The notes: generated by a model from the letters alone, not told the origin. 64,000 bases of DNA from Orobanche coerulescens (GCA_033398695.1 CM065815.1:145249001-145313000), one strand, 5' to 3'; positions 11,601-22,536 are shown, counted from the stretch's first letter. Numbers and translations are program-made.

Positions 11601-11921
11601 AATCACACAGTCGAGTCTTTTCTTTTGTTTCATTTTGGTCGGTATTTTCTTTGTCGTTTGAGTATTCACCCTTGCATGGGTGTAGTTATCGATTTTTAAA
11701 TTGAGTTGTCATTCTTTTCTGTGTTCAAGTTTATTGTTGTCATTGTTGTATGAATGTCGTTAGTTTATGAATTGGTTTAAGACCTTGTCGGTCTACTTTG
11801 TATTAAATTTCGACCCCAGTCGGTCAATCTTTGAGTAGTCTTTTGGAGTTTAGCCTGGTGGATCCTTGTGATAAGGGTCTACGGCGTGTGACATTCCCGG
11901 TCGTATTCTGGGGGTGTTACA
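8616..11921 (+). repeat. Element A 3' LTR (3306 bp)
   Basis: Almost identical to the 5' LTR outside the CG-rich palindrome array (9105-9425), where many small indels distinguish the two copies. It ends GTGTTACA followed by the CTTTT target duplication. Confidence 0.93.
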
Positions 11922-11926
11922 CTTTT

Positions 11927-12012
11927 AATGGTTGCCTATGTGAGACCATTTTGTGTATGCACATGGGGAACGAGATGCTCCACATAGATTCCGATTGACA
12001 TGCAGTAGTCAT
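11927..12012 (-). pseudogene. Ty1/copia integrase remnant, upstream piece
   Basis: Minus-strand translation gives DYCMSIGIYVEHLVPHVHTQNGL and then a stop. In copia integrase this surrounds the catalytic glutamate region. It continues into 2442-3017 across element A. Its upstream side is cut by the CACTA end at 12013, so two transposons landed within 90 bp of each other in the same relic. Confidence 0.8.
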
Positions 12013-12532
12013 CACTACAGCAAAATGGCCGATTTGTCACCTTTTTATCCGCGCTACTTGTCACCGCTAATGACCGTGACAAATATTATCACGGCTAATG
12101 ACGGTGACAAATGATAAAAAGTGACAATTAAAATATTTGTCACGACTTTTAACCGTGACAAGTTTAAATAAATTTGTGTCACGTCTGTTAACCGTGACAA
12201 CTCTGTGACAAGTTTAAAGAATTTTTTGTCACGGCTTGGAACCGTGACAAGTTTAAACAATTTTTGTCAAAGGCATCGGTTATGCCCAGATATTAAAAAT
12301 CAAAATTAAAATCTCCTCTCCCAACCTAGATCGCGACCGCGGTATCTCTTCCTTCCCCACTCTCCTTCTCGCGACTCTCTCAAGGAAGAAAGAAGGCCCC
12401 GACCATTTTTCTCAGCTCTCCGTCCGGCCATCGAATCGGAGAAAAACTGCTGCCAGGATCCCCTCTCTGTCTCTGGTACATTTTATCTTCAACCACTCTC
12501 ATATTTTCTTCTTCAATAAATTATGAAGATTT
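12013..12532 (+). mobile_element. CACTA transposon 5' terminus with subterminal repeats and leader
   Basis: The end begins CACTACAGCAAAATGGCCGA, the hallmark CACTA terminus. Between 12040 and 12270 the motif TTGTCACGG/CCGTGACAA repeats about ten times in both orientations, as expected for transposase-binding subterminal repeats. From about 12320 the sequence becomes a pyrimidine-rich leader (CTCCTTCTCGCGACTCTC) ending near a GT donor-like site at 12475. Element B interrupts it at 12533, and the body resumes at 20904. A matching CACTA right terminus was not found in the window. Confidence 0.88.
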
Positions 12533-12904
12533 TGTAATACCCGGTTGTAATTCATTCATTTTCATTCAGTAATTATCAGTCTGTAATTGTCACTCAGTGT
12601 ATTTTCACCCAATTATAATCATTCATCAATCATGTTCATTCACCGTGTTCACCGTTCGGAAAAACTTCGAGTTGTGTATCATTATTGTTCATTGTTTCAA
12701 CTTTCCTCTTATGAGTTCGACTTTGTTAGATCACCATTAATTTTTGGTAACTCCAAAAATTCTAAATCTTTGCAATATTATAGAGCATCGAATTAGCTTT
12801 CCAATGGTTCAAACGGTGAGTCAATCGGAGTCCGGACGAGAGAGTTATGGTCGTTTTAGCTCACCCGCTCATTTTTGATTTATTGGCGATCCGCCGACCG
12901 AACT

Positions 12905-13195
12905 TCGGCCGTGTCGTCCGACACGGCCGTGCCGTACTCGTCCGGAAATGCGAAGTCTCGCCTCAGGACCCGGCCGTGTCGTGCAGCGGCCGAGTCAAAC
13001 TCTTCCGGATAGGCGAGAACCATCGCCCGGACGCGGCCGTGTTCCAGGACACGGTCGAGTCATGCCGAGTCGCTGTCGGACGGGTCACTATCGGAAGACC
13101 CCTCCGCGCCGCGACCATGTCTAGCAGGACACGGTCGAGTCCCTGCCGGCCAGCTGTGCGCCACGACCGTGTCAGGCGGACACGGTCGAGTCTGT
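12905..13195. promoter_or_regulatory. Inverted GACACGGTCG motif array upstream of the element B TATA box
   Basis: Four inverted pairs can be read: GCCGTGTCG/CGACACGGC near 12910, CGGCCGTGT/ACACGGTCG near 13037-13062, CGACCATGTC/GACACGGTCG near 13112-13140, and CGACCGTGTC/GACACGGTCG near 13163-13190. Each could form a short hairpin or a dimer-binding site. The array stops about 16 bp before TATAAAT. Confidence 0.6.
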
Positions 13196-13211
13196 CAGCC
13201 AAGTCAACCAC

Positions 13212-13218
13212 TATAAAT
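13212..13218 (+). promoter_or_regulatory. TATA box, element B 5' LTR
   Basis: TATAAAT follows the inverted motif array and precedes a pyrimidine-rich leader and GAGAGAGAG. The 3' LTR copy is at 19495-19500. Confidence 0.65.
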
Positions 13219-13853
13219 TCGTTTTTTGAGCAATTCAGCTCATTTCTTTCCCTTTTCTTCACCTACAACCGAGAGAGAGAGCTTGAGGGAGGGTTTTTCC
13301 TTCACAAATCATTTGAGTGTTTTATTTTCTTCATCCTCCTTCGATCGTGTAGCTCGGATTGTGGATTTAGCACGTGTTCTTCGGATTATAGGGCTTGAAT
13401 CTTCAAGAGGTAAGAACTCATTCAACCCTAGTATGATTTTGGGGAGGGTTTGGTGGTAATCTTGTGTTTTAATTCGAATTAACCGATGTTGTTATTAGAT
13501 TTTGATAGTATTCACGCGACCCATGGTTTTCTTGTTTTTGATTGGGATGAAATCCCGTTGTTATACCATTAACCGATTTCATTTCCTTATGCACTCTTGG
13601 TGTCCGATGAATTGTCCCAACGGGTAGAATTAGGATTAATTCTTACCTTTCCGCATTATTGAGACTTGTTGTATACCGTTGTCGTGTTAGGAGCGGATTT
13701 GGGAGGATTGTTCGGACCAAAACCTATTCCTTCGTTGTTTCCCTTGTTTCATAGTGTTCAAGGCAAGTACATGTATTACATTTCGTTATGTATATTGTGA
13801 TTCTCGAAATGAATGATGAATTGTGGTTTTCGGGTGCGTGAGTTGTGTTCCTT

Positions 13854-14070
13854 CCACCCGGAGTGTCCGACGGGATGTCTGGGGGTCGATACTAAGGGGT
13901 ACGGCCACGGAAGTGGACTTGGGTGCGTGTGTGATTGAACTTCCACCCGGAGTGTCCGACGGGATGTCTGGGGGTCGATACTAAGGGGTACGGCCGCGGA
14001 AGTGGTATCCCACCCGGAGCGTTCGACGGGATGTCTGGGGGTCGATACTAAGGGGTACGGCCACGGGATA
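13854..14070. repeat. Three tandem GC-rich units in the element B 5' LTR
   Basis: Units of about 62 bp start CCACCCGGAG, contain GATGTCTGGGGGTCGATAC and AAGGGGTACGGCC, and end near GTGG. They begin at about 13854, 13943 and 14010. The counterpart in the 3' LTR is 20137-20345, where the third unit is eroded. Confidence 0.8.
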
Positions 14071-14221
14071 CCAGTTGTGATTTTGTGATATCGTGATGAT
14101 TGGAAACCGGTTTGATTGTCAACGTAGTATTCCGGAATATATATGTGGCAAATGACTTATGTTTGAGATGATTGTGTAAAACCGTTTTTGTATATAATGT
14201 TGTGTAATTGTGTACTTGCAC

Positions 14222-14276
14222 TAGCCATTCGAATGCTAACCCCTTAAATGGGGGAAATGCGTCTTATGCATTTCAG
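14222..14276 (+). promoter_or_regulatory. Twin-hairpin/CTAAC module and acceptor-like site, element B 5' LTR
   Basis: TAGC-CATTCGAATG-CTA forms the first hairpin with a bulge and overlaps CTAAC (14236-14240). CCCC/GGGG forms the second. Then AAATGC/GCATTT and TTTCAG (ends 14276) follow. The layout matches E and F. Confidence 0.55.
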
Positions 14277-14810
14277 TGCAGGAGGTGAGAGCGAGGCACG
14301 AGACACGCACGTAAAGAATGGGATGGCTTGATGATGTGGCTCGAGTGCATTTTTATGTTTTGTCATTGCATGGTCGAGTATTGAAGTTAGAATCCATTTT
14401 AAAACTTGGTTTAAGTCCCTGCGCAATAAATTGGTATTTAACCTCTATTCATGTATTACGTTAAAAATGTTTTGGCCGAGGCCACGGCCTTATTTACTTT
14501 TGAGTGCATTATTCGGGACTACATTGTGGTTTATATGTCATGTGTTAGCCTGGTAGACCTCACGAGGGTTCTACGGCGTGTAATGTCGATTGTGAATTGG
14601 GGTGTTACATTTATGGTATCGGAGCTTAGGTTTTGAATACCTAGGCTGTCGGTGAATTTTGGGTCTGTCAGTTGCGTCATTAGAGTCAGTCGTTGAGCCT
14701 AATATCATCATGCTACCGTCTTTTCGTGCGACCCGTGGTTGTAAGTCTCCTCGAACTCTTATATCTCTGTAATTTGTTTTCTTGCGCTGTTCGGAATCGT
14801 GACTTGTGTT

Positions 14811-15296
14811 ACATTTATAGTTACATTTACCAACTTTGTGAGTTACTTCAATATACGCATGAAGCCGCATATTAGGCAGAGTATGGCACCGCTCATGTGT
14901 GCCACTTTGAAGGAATACCAGGATCGCGCCCTAGAGATCGAGATGGCGGTTCCAGAATCAGAGTCGGTTTCGGAAGTTAAGAAGCAGAAGACTACCGGTG
15001 GATTCTCGACCGGGAAGGGTAGTCAGTTTTCGAGGTCTCGTTCTGCTTCCATACCGGGGAAGAGGCCGTTCCATCAGGCCGGTGGATCTCAGGGTAACCG
15101 TTCAGTTCAGATCGTTGCTTCTGGTGGCAGGGTTTGTTTTAACTGCAACCAATATGAGCATTTGATGAAGGATTGTCCTTTTCCTCCAGTTACTTGCTAC
15201 ACTTGCGGGCAGACCGGACATCGGGCGACTCATTGTGAGAGAGCCACCAGGGGCCGCTATAGTTCCGACTACCACTACCGATCAGAGGGATCATAA
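14811..15296 (+). pseudogene. Element B gag, C-terminal part with two zinc knuckles
   Basis: The frame 14799-15296 encodes the end of a gypsy Gag: a TLKEYQDRALEIEMAV segment, a basic/serine linker, then CFNCNQYEHLMKDC and CYTCGQTGHRATHC knuckles (about 15125-15240). The first knuckle has Glu where the usual Gly precedes His. Only about 190 bp separate the PBS from this point, so most of the Gag matrix/capsid coding has been deleted. The frame then shifts into the protease. Confidence 0.85.
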
Positions 15297-15912
15297 CACT
15301 CCAACTATTCAGGTTCCGCAGGGTTCGGGTCGCGGTAGAGGTCGGGGACAGCCGGATCGCCGCGCAGCCTCGAGCTCGGGTTCAGTCCACCCCCGATTGT
15401 ACCAGATGAGGCGCACAGAGGAGGCGGACATTCCGGTGGCGTCAGGTACCACTCAGATCCTTACGCATCCAGTTTCCGTACTTTTTGATTCGGGTGCTAC
15501 CCACTCCTTTATTGCTTCGGATTGTGTGAATCGTATTGGCTTTAACTGCTTGTTTGAGTGTGAACCGTTTGTGGTGGGTACGCCTAGAGGGGATCGTATG
15601 GTTGGGGACCGGGAAGTTAGGGATTGACCAGTGAGGATCGGGAGCCGAGATTGGCCCTCGAACCTCATTGTTATCGACCTCAAGAGTGAGGATTTAATCC
15701 TCGAGGACGATTGGTTAGAGCGTCACGGTGCTATCATGAACTATCGGACTCGTACTATCTCGATCGTGGCCGAGGATGGCACCGAGCATACTCTCGTCGG
15801 TATGGCGGGTAGATCGAGGCGTGATTAACGCCTTGAAGGCGATGAAACTTCGAACCGGGGTTGTGTCGGCTCACGGTGTTACGCTACGAAGGCGGAAGAT
15901 GGTGGAGTTGAC
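15297..15912 (+). pseudogene. Element B aspartic protease region
   Basis: The frame around 15235-15627 contains VLFDSGATHSFIA, the retropepsin active site, at about 15480-15520. After a break at 15626 the next frame (15631-15828) holds DLILEDDWLERHGA, matching the second conserved retropepsin block (usually GMDWL). The protease is split by this frameshift and followed by another. It would have processed the gag-pol polyprotein. Confidence 0.82.
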
Positions 15913-17142
15913 ATGTCGTCAATTCCAGTTGTTGGTGAGTATCCCGATGTTTTCCCAGACGACTTGCCGGGGTTACCACCGCAGCGAGAGGTGGAGTTTC
16001 CTATCGATCTTGAGCCGAATGCAGCCCCTGTTTCTAGAGCACCGTACCGTATGGCACCGTCGGAGATGTTAGAGTTGAAGAATCAGTTGGGAGAATTGTT
16101 AGATAAAGGGTATATTCGACCGAGCGCATCGCCTTGGGGTGCGCATGTACTCTTTGTTAAGAAGAAGGATGGGTCGCTTCGTTTATGCATCGATTTTCGA
16201 GAATTAAACAAGTTGACCATCAAAAATAAATACCCTTTGCCCAGGATTGACGATTTGTTTGATCAGCTTCAGGGGGCGACAGTCTTTTCGAAGATTGATT
16301 TGCGATCGGGCTACTACGATTGAGGATTCGGGGCGTCGATATTCAAAGTCGCCTTTCGGACGAGATATGGCCATTACGAGTTTGTGGTTATGCCTTTCGG
16401 GCTAACCAATGCCCCAGCAGTGTTCATGCAGTTGATGAACAAAGTTTTCATTGAGTATCTAGACAAATTCGTAGTCGTTTTTATCGACGATATTCTTATC
16501 TATTCACGGAATCGGGAGGAGCACGCCTTACATCTCCGGATTGTATTAGACACTTTGAGGCGAGCGGTTATGCGAAGTTCTCTAAGTGTGAATTTTGGCT
16601 CGAGGAAGTGACGTTCCTCGGGCATGTGATTTCAGCATAAGGAATTCGGGTAGATCCGCAGAAGATAGAGGCAGTGATGGCTTGGGAGCCGCCTAAGAAT
16701 GTGAAGGAGGTGAGGAGTTTTCTGGGTCTTGCCGGCTATTACCGCAGATTCGTTGAGGGATTTTCTAATATCGCTAGACCACTCACTCGGTTGCTCCGAG
16801 AAAACTCGAAGTTCGAGTGGGTGAGACAGGCGGGGCGGCTTTGACGAGTTAAAAGACGCGTCGACTACCGCACCCGTTTTAGCATTGCCTCAGGGGAACA
16901 AGGATTTCGTAGTGTATAGTGATGCTTCGGGCCTTGGTCTAGGATGTGTTTTGATGCATAGAGACAGAGTGATTGCTTATGCGTCCCGCCAATTGAAACC
17001 TTATGAAGTAAATTATCCCACGCACGATTTGGAGTTAGTCAGTCGTTTTCGCCTTAAAGATCGGAGGCATTACCTCTATGGGTCATCGTGTAAGATTTTA
17101 CGGATCACAATATCAAGTACATCTTCAGCCGAGAAGAGTTGA
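15913..17142 (+). pseudogene. Element B reverse transcriptase and RNase H
   Basis: RT starts in [17 protein letters not shown] and includes [39 protein letters not shown] and [15 protein letters not shown] stop at 16321-16323 breaks the frame. It resumes with [13 protein letters not shown] and the catalytic FIDD box (about 16481-16492), which is intact. Frameshifts near 16600-16880 disrupt the connection. RNase H is visible as [14 protein letters not shown] and [19 protein letters not shown] (16915-17035). The motif order is that of Ty3/gypsy pol. Not functional as it stands. Confidence 0.92.
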
Positions 17143-18778
17143 ATATGAGGCGGCGTAGGTGGTTAGAGCTAATTAAAGATTACGTCCTCGAGATTCTTTT
17201 CCCTCGGGTTAAGGCCATCGTAGTGGCTTATTCGTTGAGCCGAAAAGATGGCTTTGCGGTGTTAGAGGTACTTACACGCAGTAGGATCCAAGATTTCATC
17301 CGAGAATATTGAGGTTTGGGTTCGGAGAGTTCAGGCGATTATATGCGTTAGAGATCACTTCGTCCTTGGCCCGATGATATCGTGGCGGCGATATGACGAT
17401 CCGTTTTGGTCCATTGAGGAGGATGTGAGAAAAGGGAAAGCCCCTGGTTTGTGGTTCACGATGATGGAGTTTTGAGGTTTCGCGGAGACTTTGTGTACCG
17501 AGTGATATTGGTGAGACAGAAAATCTTGAGTGAAGCTCATGCTACACCTTACTCCATACATCTGATACGAGTAAAATGTACAAGGATGTGAGGAGCAACT
17601 ACCGGTGGAGTAATTTGAAGGCGAGACGTTAGCGAGTTTGTGTCGAGGTGTCGACTGTCGGCGAGTTAAGATCGAGCATCGGCGACCCGCGGGCTGTTCG
17701 ACCACTTCCTATCCCGGAGTGGAAATGGGAGGATATCTCTATGGATTTCATTACGGTATGCCTAAGACTCGGACGGAATGAACATGATTTGGTCGTTGTT
17801 GATCGACTAACCAAATCAGCTCATTTTCTAAGTATTAAGGACACTTGGGGCCGGAGAGGCTTGCACGAGTGTTTGTTGCGAAATAGTGAGATTGCATGGG
17901 ACCCCTAAGAGTATTGTTTCGGATCGTGATGGCGGTTCATATCACATTTTTGGCGAGCCGTTCATAGAGCTTTGGGAACCGAGTTGAGACTTAGTACATC
18001 CTACCACCCTCGGATGCAGACGGACGATGCGAGCGGGATACTGAACTTAGAGGATATGTTACGAGCCTGTGCTTTAGATTGGAAGGATGATTGGGAGACA
18101 CACTTGCCGTTGATCGAGTTCACGCACAACAATAGTTGGCATGCCTCGATCAAAATGGCACCATTCGAAGCGTTGTATGGGAGGAGGTGCAGATCGCCGT
18201 TGTGTTGGGATGATACGTCTGAGCTAATCGGTACCGAGCCCGACATGATAGTTGAGACGAGGGAGAAGGTTGCCCTGATTCGTGGTAGATTGCTGACGGC
18301 CCAGAGTCGGCAGAAGTCTTATGCCGATACACGTCGTCGACCGTTGGAGTTTGAGGTGGGAGATCACGTCTTGCTTAAGGTGTCGCCGACACGGGGAGTT
18401 TACCGCTTCGGTCGGAAGGGTAAACTTAGTCCGAGATATATCGGGCCGTTTGAGATTTTAGATAGAGTTGGAGAGCTTGCGTATCGGTTAGGCTTGCCGC
18501 CATCCCTGAGCCACGTGCATAACGTATTTCATGTTTCCCAGCTTAGGAAGTACGTATCGGACCCTAGCCATATTATTGATTTTGGAGAGATCGAGTTGGG
18601 GCCCGACATTACCTTCGAGGAGAGGCCGATTCAGATCTTAGAGCGTCGAGTGAAGCAACTCAGGCACAAAACCATTCCTTTGGTCAAAGTGCAGTGGTCG
18701 AGGCATGGATCCGAGGAAGCCACGTGGGAAACGGAGGAGAGTATGAGGTCGAGATACCCCGAGTTATTCGTGTTGTAA
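17143..18778 (+). pseudogene. Element B integrase with C-terminal chromodomain
   Basis: The integrase zinc-binding part is degraded (EAHATPYSIH around 17535-17570). The core is seen as WEDISMDFIT, VVDRLTKSAHFL and SDRDG. The long frame 17972-18778 continues with a damaged catalytic-Glu segment, then LEDMLRACALDWKDDWETHLP, NNSWHASIKMAPFEALYGRRC, the GPF/Y-type GPFEILDRVGELAYRL and HNVFHVSQLRKYV. It ends with a chromodomain-like IPLVKVQWSRHGSEEATWE. That tail places it in the Tekay/Del chromoviruses, whose chromodomains are thought to guide insertion to heterochromatin. Several indels break the first half. Confidence 0.92.
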
Positions 18779-18813
18779 GTTTCGGGACGAAACTTATTTT
18801 TAGGGGGAGATAA
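18777..18813 (+). promoter_or_regulatory. Pre-PPT hairpin and polypurine tract, element B
   Basis: AAGTTTCG/CGAAACTT (18777-18795, loop GGA) overlaps the pol stop codon and is followed by TTTTTAGGGGGAGATAA, directly before the 3' LTR. Confidence 0.8.
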
Positions 18814-20898
18814 TGTAATACCCGGTTGTAATTCATTCATTTTCATTCAGTAATTATCAGTCTGTAATTGTCACTCAGTGTATTTTCACCCAATTATAAT
18901 CATTCATCAATCATGTTCATTCACCGTGTTCACCGTTCGGAAAAACTTCGAGTTGTGTATCATTATTGTTCATTGTTTCAACTTTCCTCTTATGAGTTCG
19001 ACTTTGTTAGATCACCGTTAATTTTTGGTAACCCCAAAAATTCTAAATCTTTGCAATATTATATAGCATCGAATTATCTTTCCAATGGTTCAAACGGTGA
19101 GTCAATCGGAGTCCGGACGAGAGAGTTATGGTCGTTTTAGCTCACCCGCTCATTTTTTCAGTTATTGGCGATCAGCCGACCGAACTTCGGCCGTGTCGTC
19201 CGACACGGCCGTGCCGTACTTTCGTCGGAAATGCGAAGTCTCGCCTCAGGACCCGGCCGTGTCGTGCAGCACGGCAGTCGAACTCTTCGGATAGGCGTAA
19301 CCGATCGCCAGACGCCCGATCGTGTTCCAGGACACGGTCGAGTCATGCCGAGTCGCTGTCGGACGGGTCACTATCGGAAGACCCCTCCGCGCTGCGACCG
19401 TGTCTAGCAGGACACGGTCGAGTCCCTGCCGGCCAGCTGCGCGCCACGACCGTGTCAGGCGGACACGGTCGAGTCTGTCAGCCAAGTCAACCACTATAAA
19501 TTCGTTTTTTGAGCAATTCAGCTCATTTCTTTCCCTTTTCTTCACCTACAACCGAGAGAGAGAGCTTGAGGGAGGGTTTTTCCTTCACAAATCATTTGAG
19601 TGTTTTATTTTCTTTATCCTCCTTCGATCGTGTAGCTCGGATTGTGGATTTAGCACGTGTTCTACGGATTATAGGGCTTGAATCTTCAAGAGGTAAGAAC
19701 TCCTTCAACCCTAGTATGATTTTGGGGAGGGTTTGGTGGTAATCTTGTGTTTTAATTCGAATTAACCGATGTTGTTATTAGATTTTGATAGTATTCACGC
19801 GACCCATGGTTTTCTTGTTTTTGATTGGGATGAAATCCCGTTGTTATACCATTAACCGATTTCATTTCCTTATGCACTCTTGGTGTCCGATGAATTGTCC
19901 CAACGGGTAGAATTAGGATTAATTCTTACCTTTCCGCATTATTGAGACTTGTTGTATACCGTTGTCGTGTTAGGAGCGGATTTGGGAGGATTGTTCGGAC
20001 CAAAACCTATTCCTTCGTTGTTTCCCTTGTTTCATCGTGTTCAAGGCAAGTACATGTATTACATTTCGTTATGTATATTGTGATTCTCGAAATGAATGAT
20101 GAATTGTGGTTTTCGGGTGCGTGAGTTGTGTTCCTTCCACCCGGAGTGTCCGACGGGATGTCTGGGGGTCGATACTAAGGGGTACGGCCGCGGAAGTGGA
20201 CTTGGGTGCGTGTGTGATTGAACTTCCACCCGGAGTGTCCGACGGGATGTCTGGGGGTCGATACTAAGGGGTACGGCCGCGGAAGTGGTATCCCACGGGC
20301 GTTCGACGGGATGTGCGGGTCGATACTAAGAGTGCGCCACGGGATACCAGTTGTGATTTGTGATATCGTGATGATTGGAAACCGGTTTGATTGTCAACGT
20401 AGTATTCCGGAATATATATGTGGCAAATGACTTATGTTTGAGATGATTGTGTAAAACCATTTTTGTATATAATGTTGTGTAATTGTGTACTTGCACTAGC
20501 CATTCGAATGCTAACCCCTTAAATGGGGGAAATGCGTCTTATGCATTTCAGGTACCGGGAGGGCTGAGGAGCAGGCACGGTACACGCATGTAAAGAATGG
20601 GCTGGCTTGATGATGTGGCTCGAGTCTGCATTTTTATGTTTTGTCATTGCATGGTCGAGTATTGAAGTTAGACTGTCCATTTTAAAACTTGGTTTAAGTC
20701 CCCTGCGTGGGCAATAAATTGGTATTTAACCTCTGTTCATGTATTACGTTAAAAATGTTTTGGCCGAGCCCACGGCCTTATTTACTTTTGAGTGCATTAT
20801 TCGGGACTACATTGTGGTTTATATGTCATGTGTTAGCCTGGTAGACCTCACAAGGGTTCTACGGCGTGTAATGTCCAGTTGTGAATTGGGGTGTTACA
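18814..20898 (+). repeat. Element B 3' LTR
   Basis: Near-identical to the 5' LTR. Differences are concentrated in the motif array (19185-19480) and in the tandem units (20137-20345). The CTAAC module is at 20497-20530 with acceptor-like TTTCAG ending at 20551. It ends GTGTTACA and then GATTT. Confidence 0.93.
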
Positions 20899-20903
20899 GA
20901 TTT

Positions 20904-22120
20904 CATCTGATTTGCATCTTTTTCAGACATAGCAGCGGTCTCGATTTTTCAGATATAGGAGCGGTCGTCGACAGTAGGTATGGTCACATTTTAGCTTTCT
21001 GTGTTTATGACCATTTTTGACATTTTTCTTGTGTGGGATGCAGACGAAATTGGTGCTGAGTTTTTCTGATGTGCTGGGCAATTAACTTAGAATTTGCTAG
21101 TTCATTTCATGGTTTTGGCAGTTGTATGTCCTGCTGAAATTTTGCCTAAGTGTTGTTATCATCATTTTGTGAAATAACCAAGTGAAAATCTTGACATTGT
21201 TATTGTTGTAGGTTGTAAAAATCAGTTGCCATTATTCCGAGATCCCAATTTTGGTCGTGTCCACTAATATCTAGATAATCTAACGAACATACTTGAGCTA
21301 TTGAAATCAGCTCCTCATTAGATTTACTCCTTAATTTCTGAAAATTCAGCAAAATAGTAAATAGCTTTAGTTGATAGTTCAATTCTCAAATGCATAATGT
21401 AGGGAGGGATGAAGAGGAAGGTTTGTTAAGTGTTGTTCTGCATTTAGTCAAATCTTTGGGTCGGTTTCCAGATTTTTACTTGTAAATTATTAGAATATGC
21501 GCGTCGACTATAATATATGCTACGTACTTCTCTTGTAATTAATAAATTCTTTGGAAGTGAAATTCATAGCGGGTTCCTTTATTTGTGTATTTTTTTAATT
21601 TAAAATATTTTTCATCTCAAATTATATACCTTAAAAACATAATATTTTTGTTAAACCTAATAGCAAGTTACTTCATTTCTGTGTTCTTTGGGAATTGTTG
21701 AATTTTTAAATCTCTGTGTTGATGAATTTTGTTAATTGTTATATTAATTCTCAGATATATTATTTTTCCAGAAGAAGCATTTTGCTTATTAGAGATATAA
21801 AGAATAAAGGAATTGATTCCTCAAAAGGAACATGGCATTGCAATTAGTGTTCTTAGTATCTCTATTTCTAACTACATTGAGGGAATATACTAGCATGTAT
21901 ATAGATCTTGCATGTATCTAAATTTTTATGTTGTTGTTTCTCTTGCACTTTTTGTTTAATATTGATTTTCATATTTCTATTTTTTTGTGAACTTACCAAT
22001 TAATTAATATTGTGTTGTTTCGTATAGCTTAATAGAACTTGCTACTGATTTCTTGGACTAGTTGGAACATTCTTCAAGTTTCTTGCGAGGAAACAAGATA
22101 TTTTTTTTATTTGTATGGTA
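20904..22120 (+). other. CACTA body upstream of the transposase (leader/intron)
   Basis: This resumes the CACTA sequence after element B and is AT-rich with no coding similarity. A pyrimidine-rich stretch ending in TTTTTCAG at about 20934 could be a splice acceptor facing the donor-like site near 12475. I found no other recognisable feature. Confidence 0.5.
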
Positions 22121-22536
22121 GTTAGATGCTCTCACGGCGGATGGTCCGTGTATATTGTCATGTTGCATAATAGTTAGATGCTCTCACGGCGGCTGGTCCA
22201 TGCATATTGGCATGTTGTATGATAGTTAGATGCTCTCACGACGGCTGGTCCGTGCATATTGGCATGCTGCATAATAGTTAGATACTCTCATGGCGGCTGG
22301 TCCGTGCATATTGTCATGTTGCATAATTGTTAGATGCTCTCACGGCGGCTGGTCCGTGCATATTGGCATGTTGTATAATAGTTAGATGCTCTCACGGCGG
22401 CTGGTCCGTGCATATTGGCATGCTGCATAATAGTTAGATACTCTCACGGCGGCTGGTCCGTGCATATTGATATGTTGCATAATAGTTAGATGCTCTCACG
22501 GCGGCTGGTCCGTGCATATTGACATGTTGCATAATA
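22121..22536. repeat. 52-bp minisatellite, eight copies
   Basis: Eight head-to-tail 52-bp units, each starting GTTAGATGCTCTCACGGCGG and continuing CTGGTCCGTGCATATTGG. The copies differ by a few substitutions and are arranged so that some variants (GCTGCATAATAG, ATACTCTCA) recur every third unit or so. It lies in the CACTA element upstream of its transposase. Confidence 0.92.

Larger units (their letters stand above)
3018..11921 (+). mobile_element. Element A: Ty3/gypsy (Tekay-like) LTR retrotransposon, non-autonomous
   Basis: A complete LTR element with a perfect 5-bp target duplication CTTTT (3013-3017 and 11922-11926). LTRs are 3018-6313 and 8616-11921, both starting TGTAATATCCGC and ending GTGTTACA. 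The primer-binding site TGGTATCAGAGC (complementary to the 3' end of initiator Met tRNA) lies at 6318-6329, and a purine tract lies at 8599-8615. The body between the LTRs is only 2.3 kb and carries a broken gag relic but no protease, RT, RNase H or integrase. A copy like this would have depended on proteins from a full element. LTR starts and the PPT region resemble element E, the body leader resembles that of E, and the post-TATA region resembles element B. It is inserted in the minus-strand copia relic. Confidence 0.95.
12533..14609 (+). repeat. Element B 5' LTR
   Basis: TGTAATACCCGG ... GTGTTACA. It contains an array of inverted GACACGGTCG motifs (12905-13195), TATAAAT (13212-13218), a donor-like AGAGGTAAGA (GT at 13410), AGGCAAGT (GC at 13763), three tandem GC-rich units (13854-14070), the twin-hairpin/CTAAC module (14222-14254), an acceptor-like TTTCAG (ends 14276) and a terminal hairpin at 14553-14574. 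Confidence 0.93.
12533..20898 (+). mobile_element. Element B: Ty3/gypsy chromovirus (Tekay/Del-like) with broken gag-pol
   Basis: A complete LTR element with a perfect target duplication GATTT (12528-12532 and 20899-20903). LTRs are 12533-14609 and 18814-20898 (2077 and 2085 bp). The PBS-like TGGTATCGGAGC lies at 14614-14625, with one mismatch to the initiator-Met PBS used by A and E. The PPT is at 18796-18813. Its 4.2-kb body carries part of gag, protease, RT, RNase H, integrase and a C-terminal chromodomain. The first part of gag is missing and the frame is broken many times. It is inserted in the leader/intron of the CACTA element. Confidence 0.96.

Noticed and set aside
12847..13398. A 183-codon open frame in the element B LTR
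   Set aside because: It spans the GACACGGTCG array and the TATA box. The frame is not kept in the 3' LTR, and it encodes a low-complexity Arg/Ser/Val sequence.
15453..15683. Minus-strand frames across gypsy and copia coding regions
   Set aside because: They are shadows of the protease, RT, integrase and gag frames on the opposite strand and have no motifs of their own.
22121..22536. The 52-bp repeats as a CRISPR array
   Set aside because: Units are contiguous tandem copies with no unique spacers, there are no cas genes, and the setting is a plant transposon.
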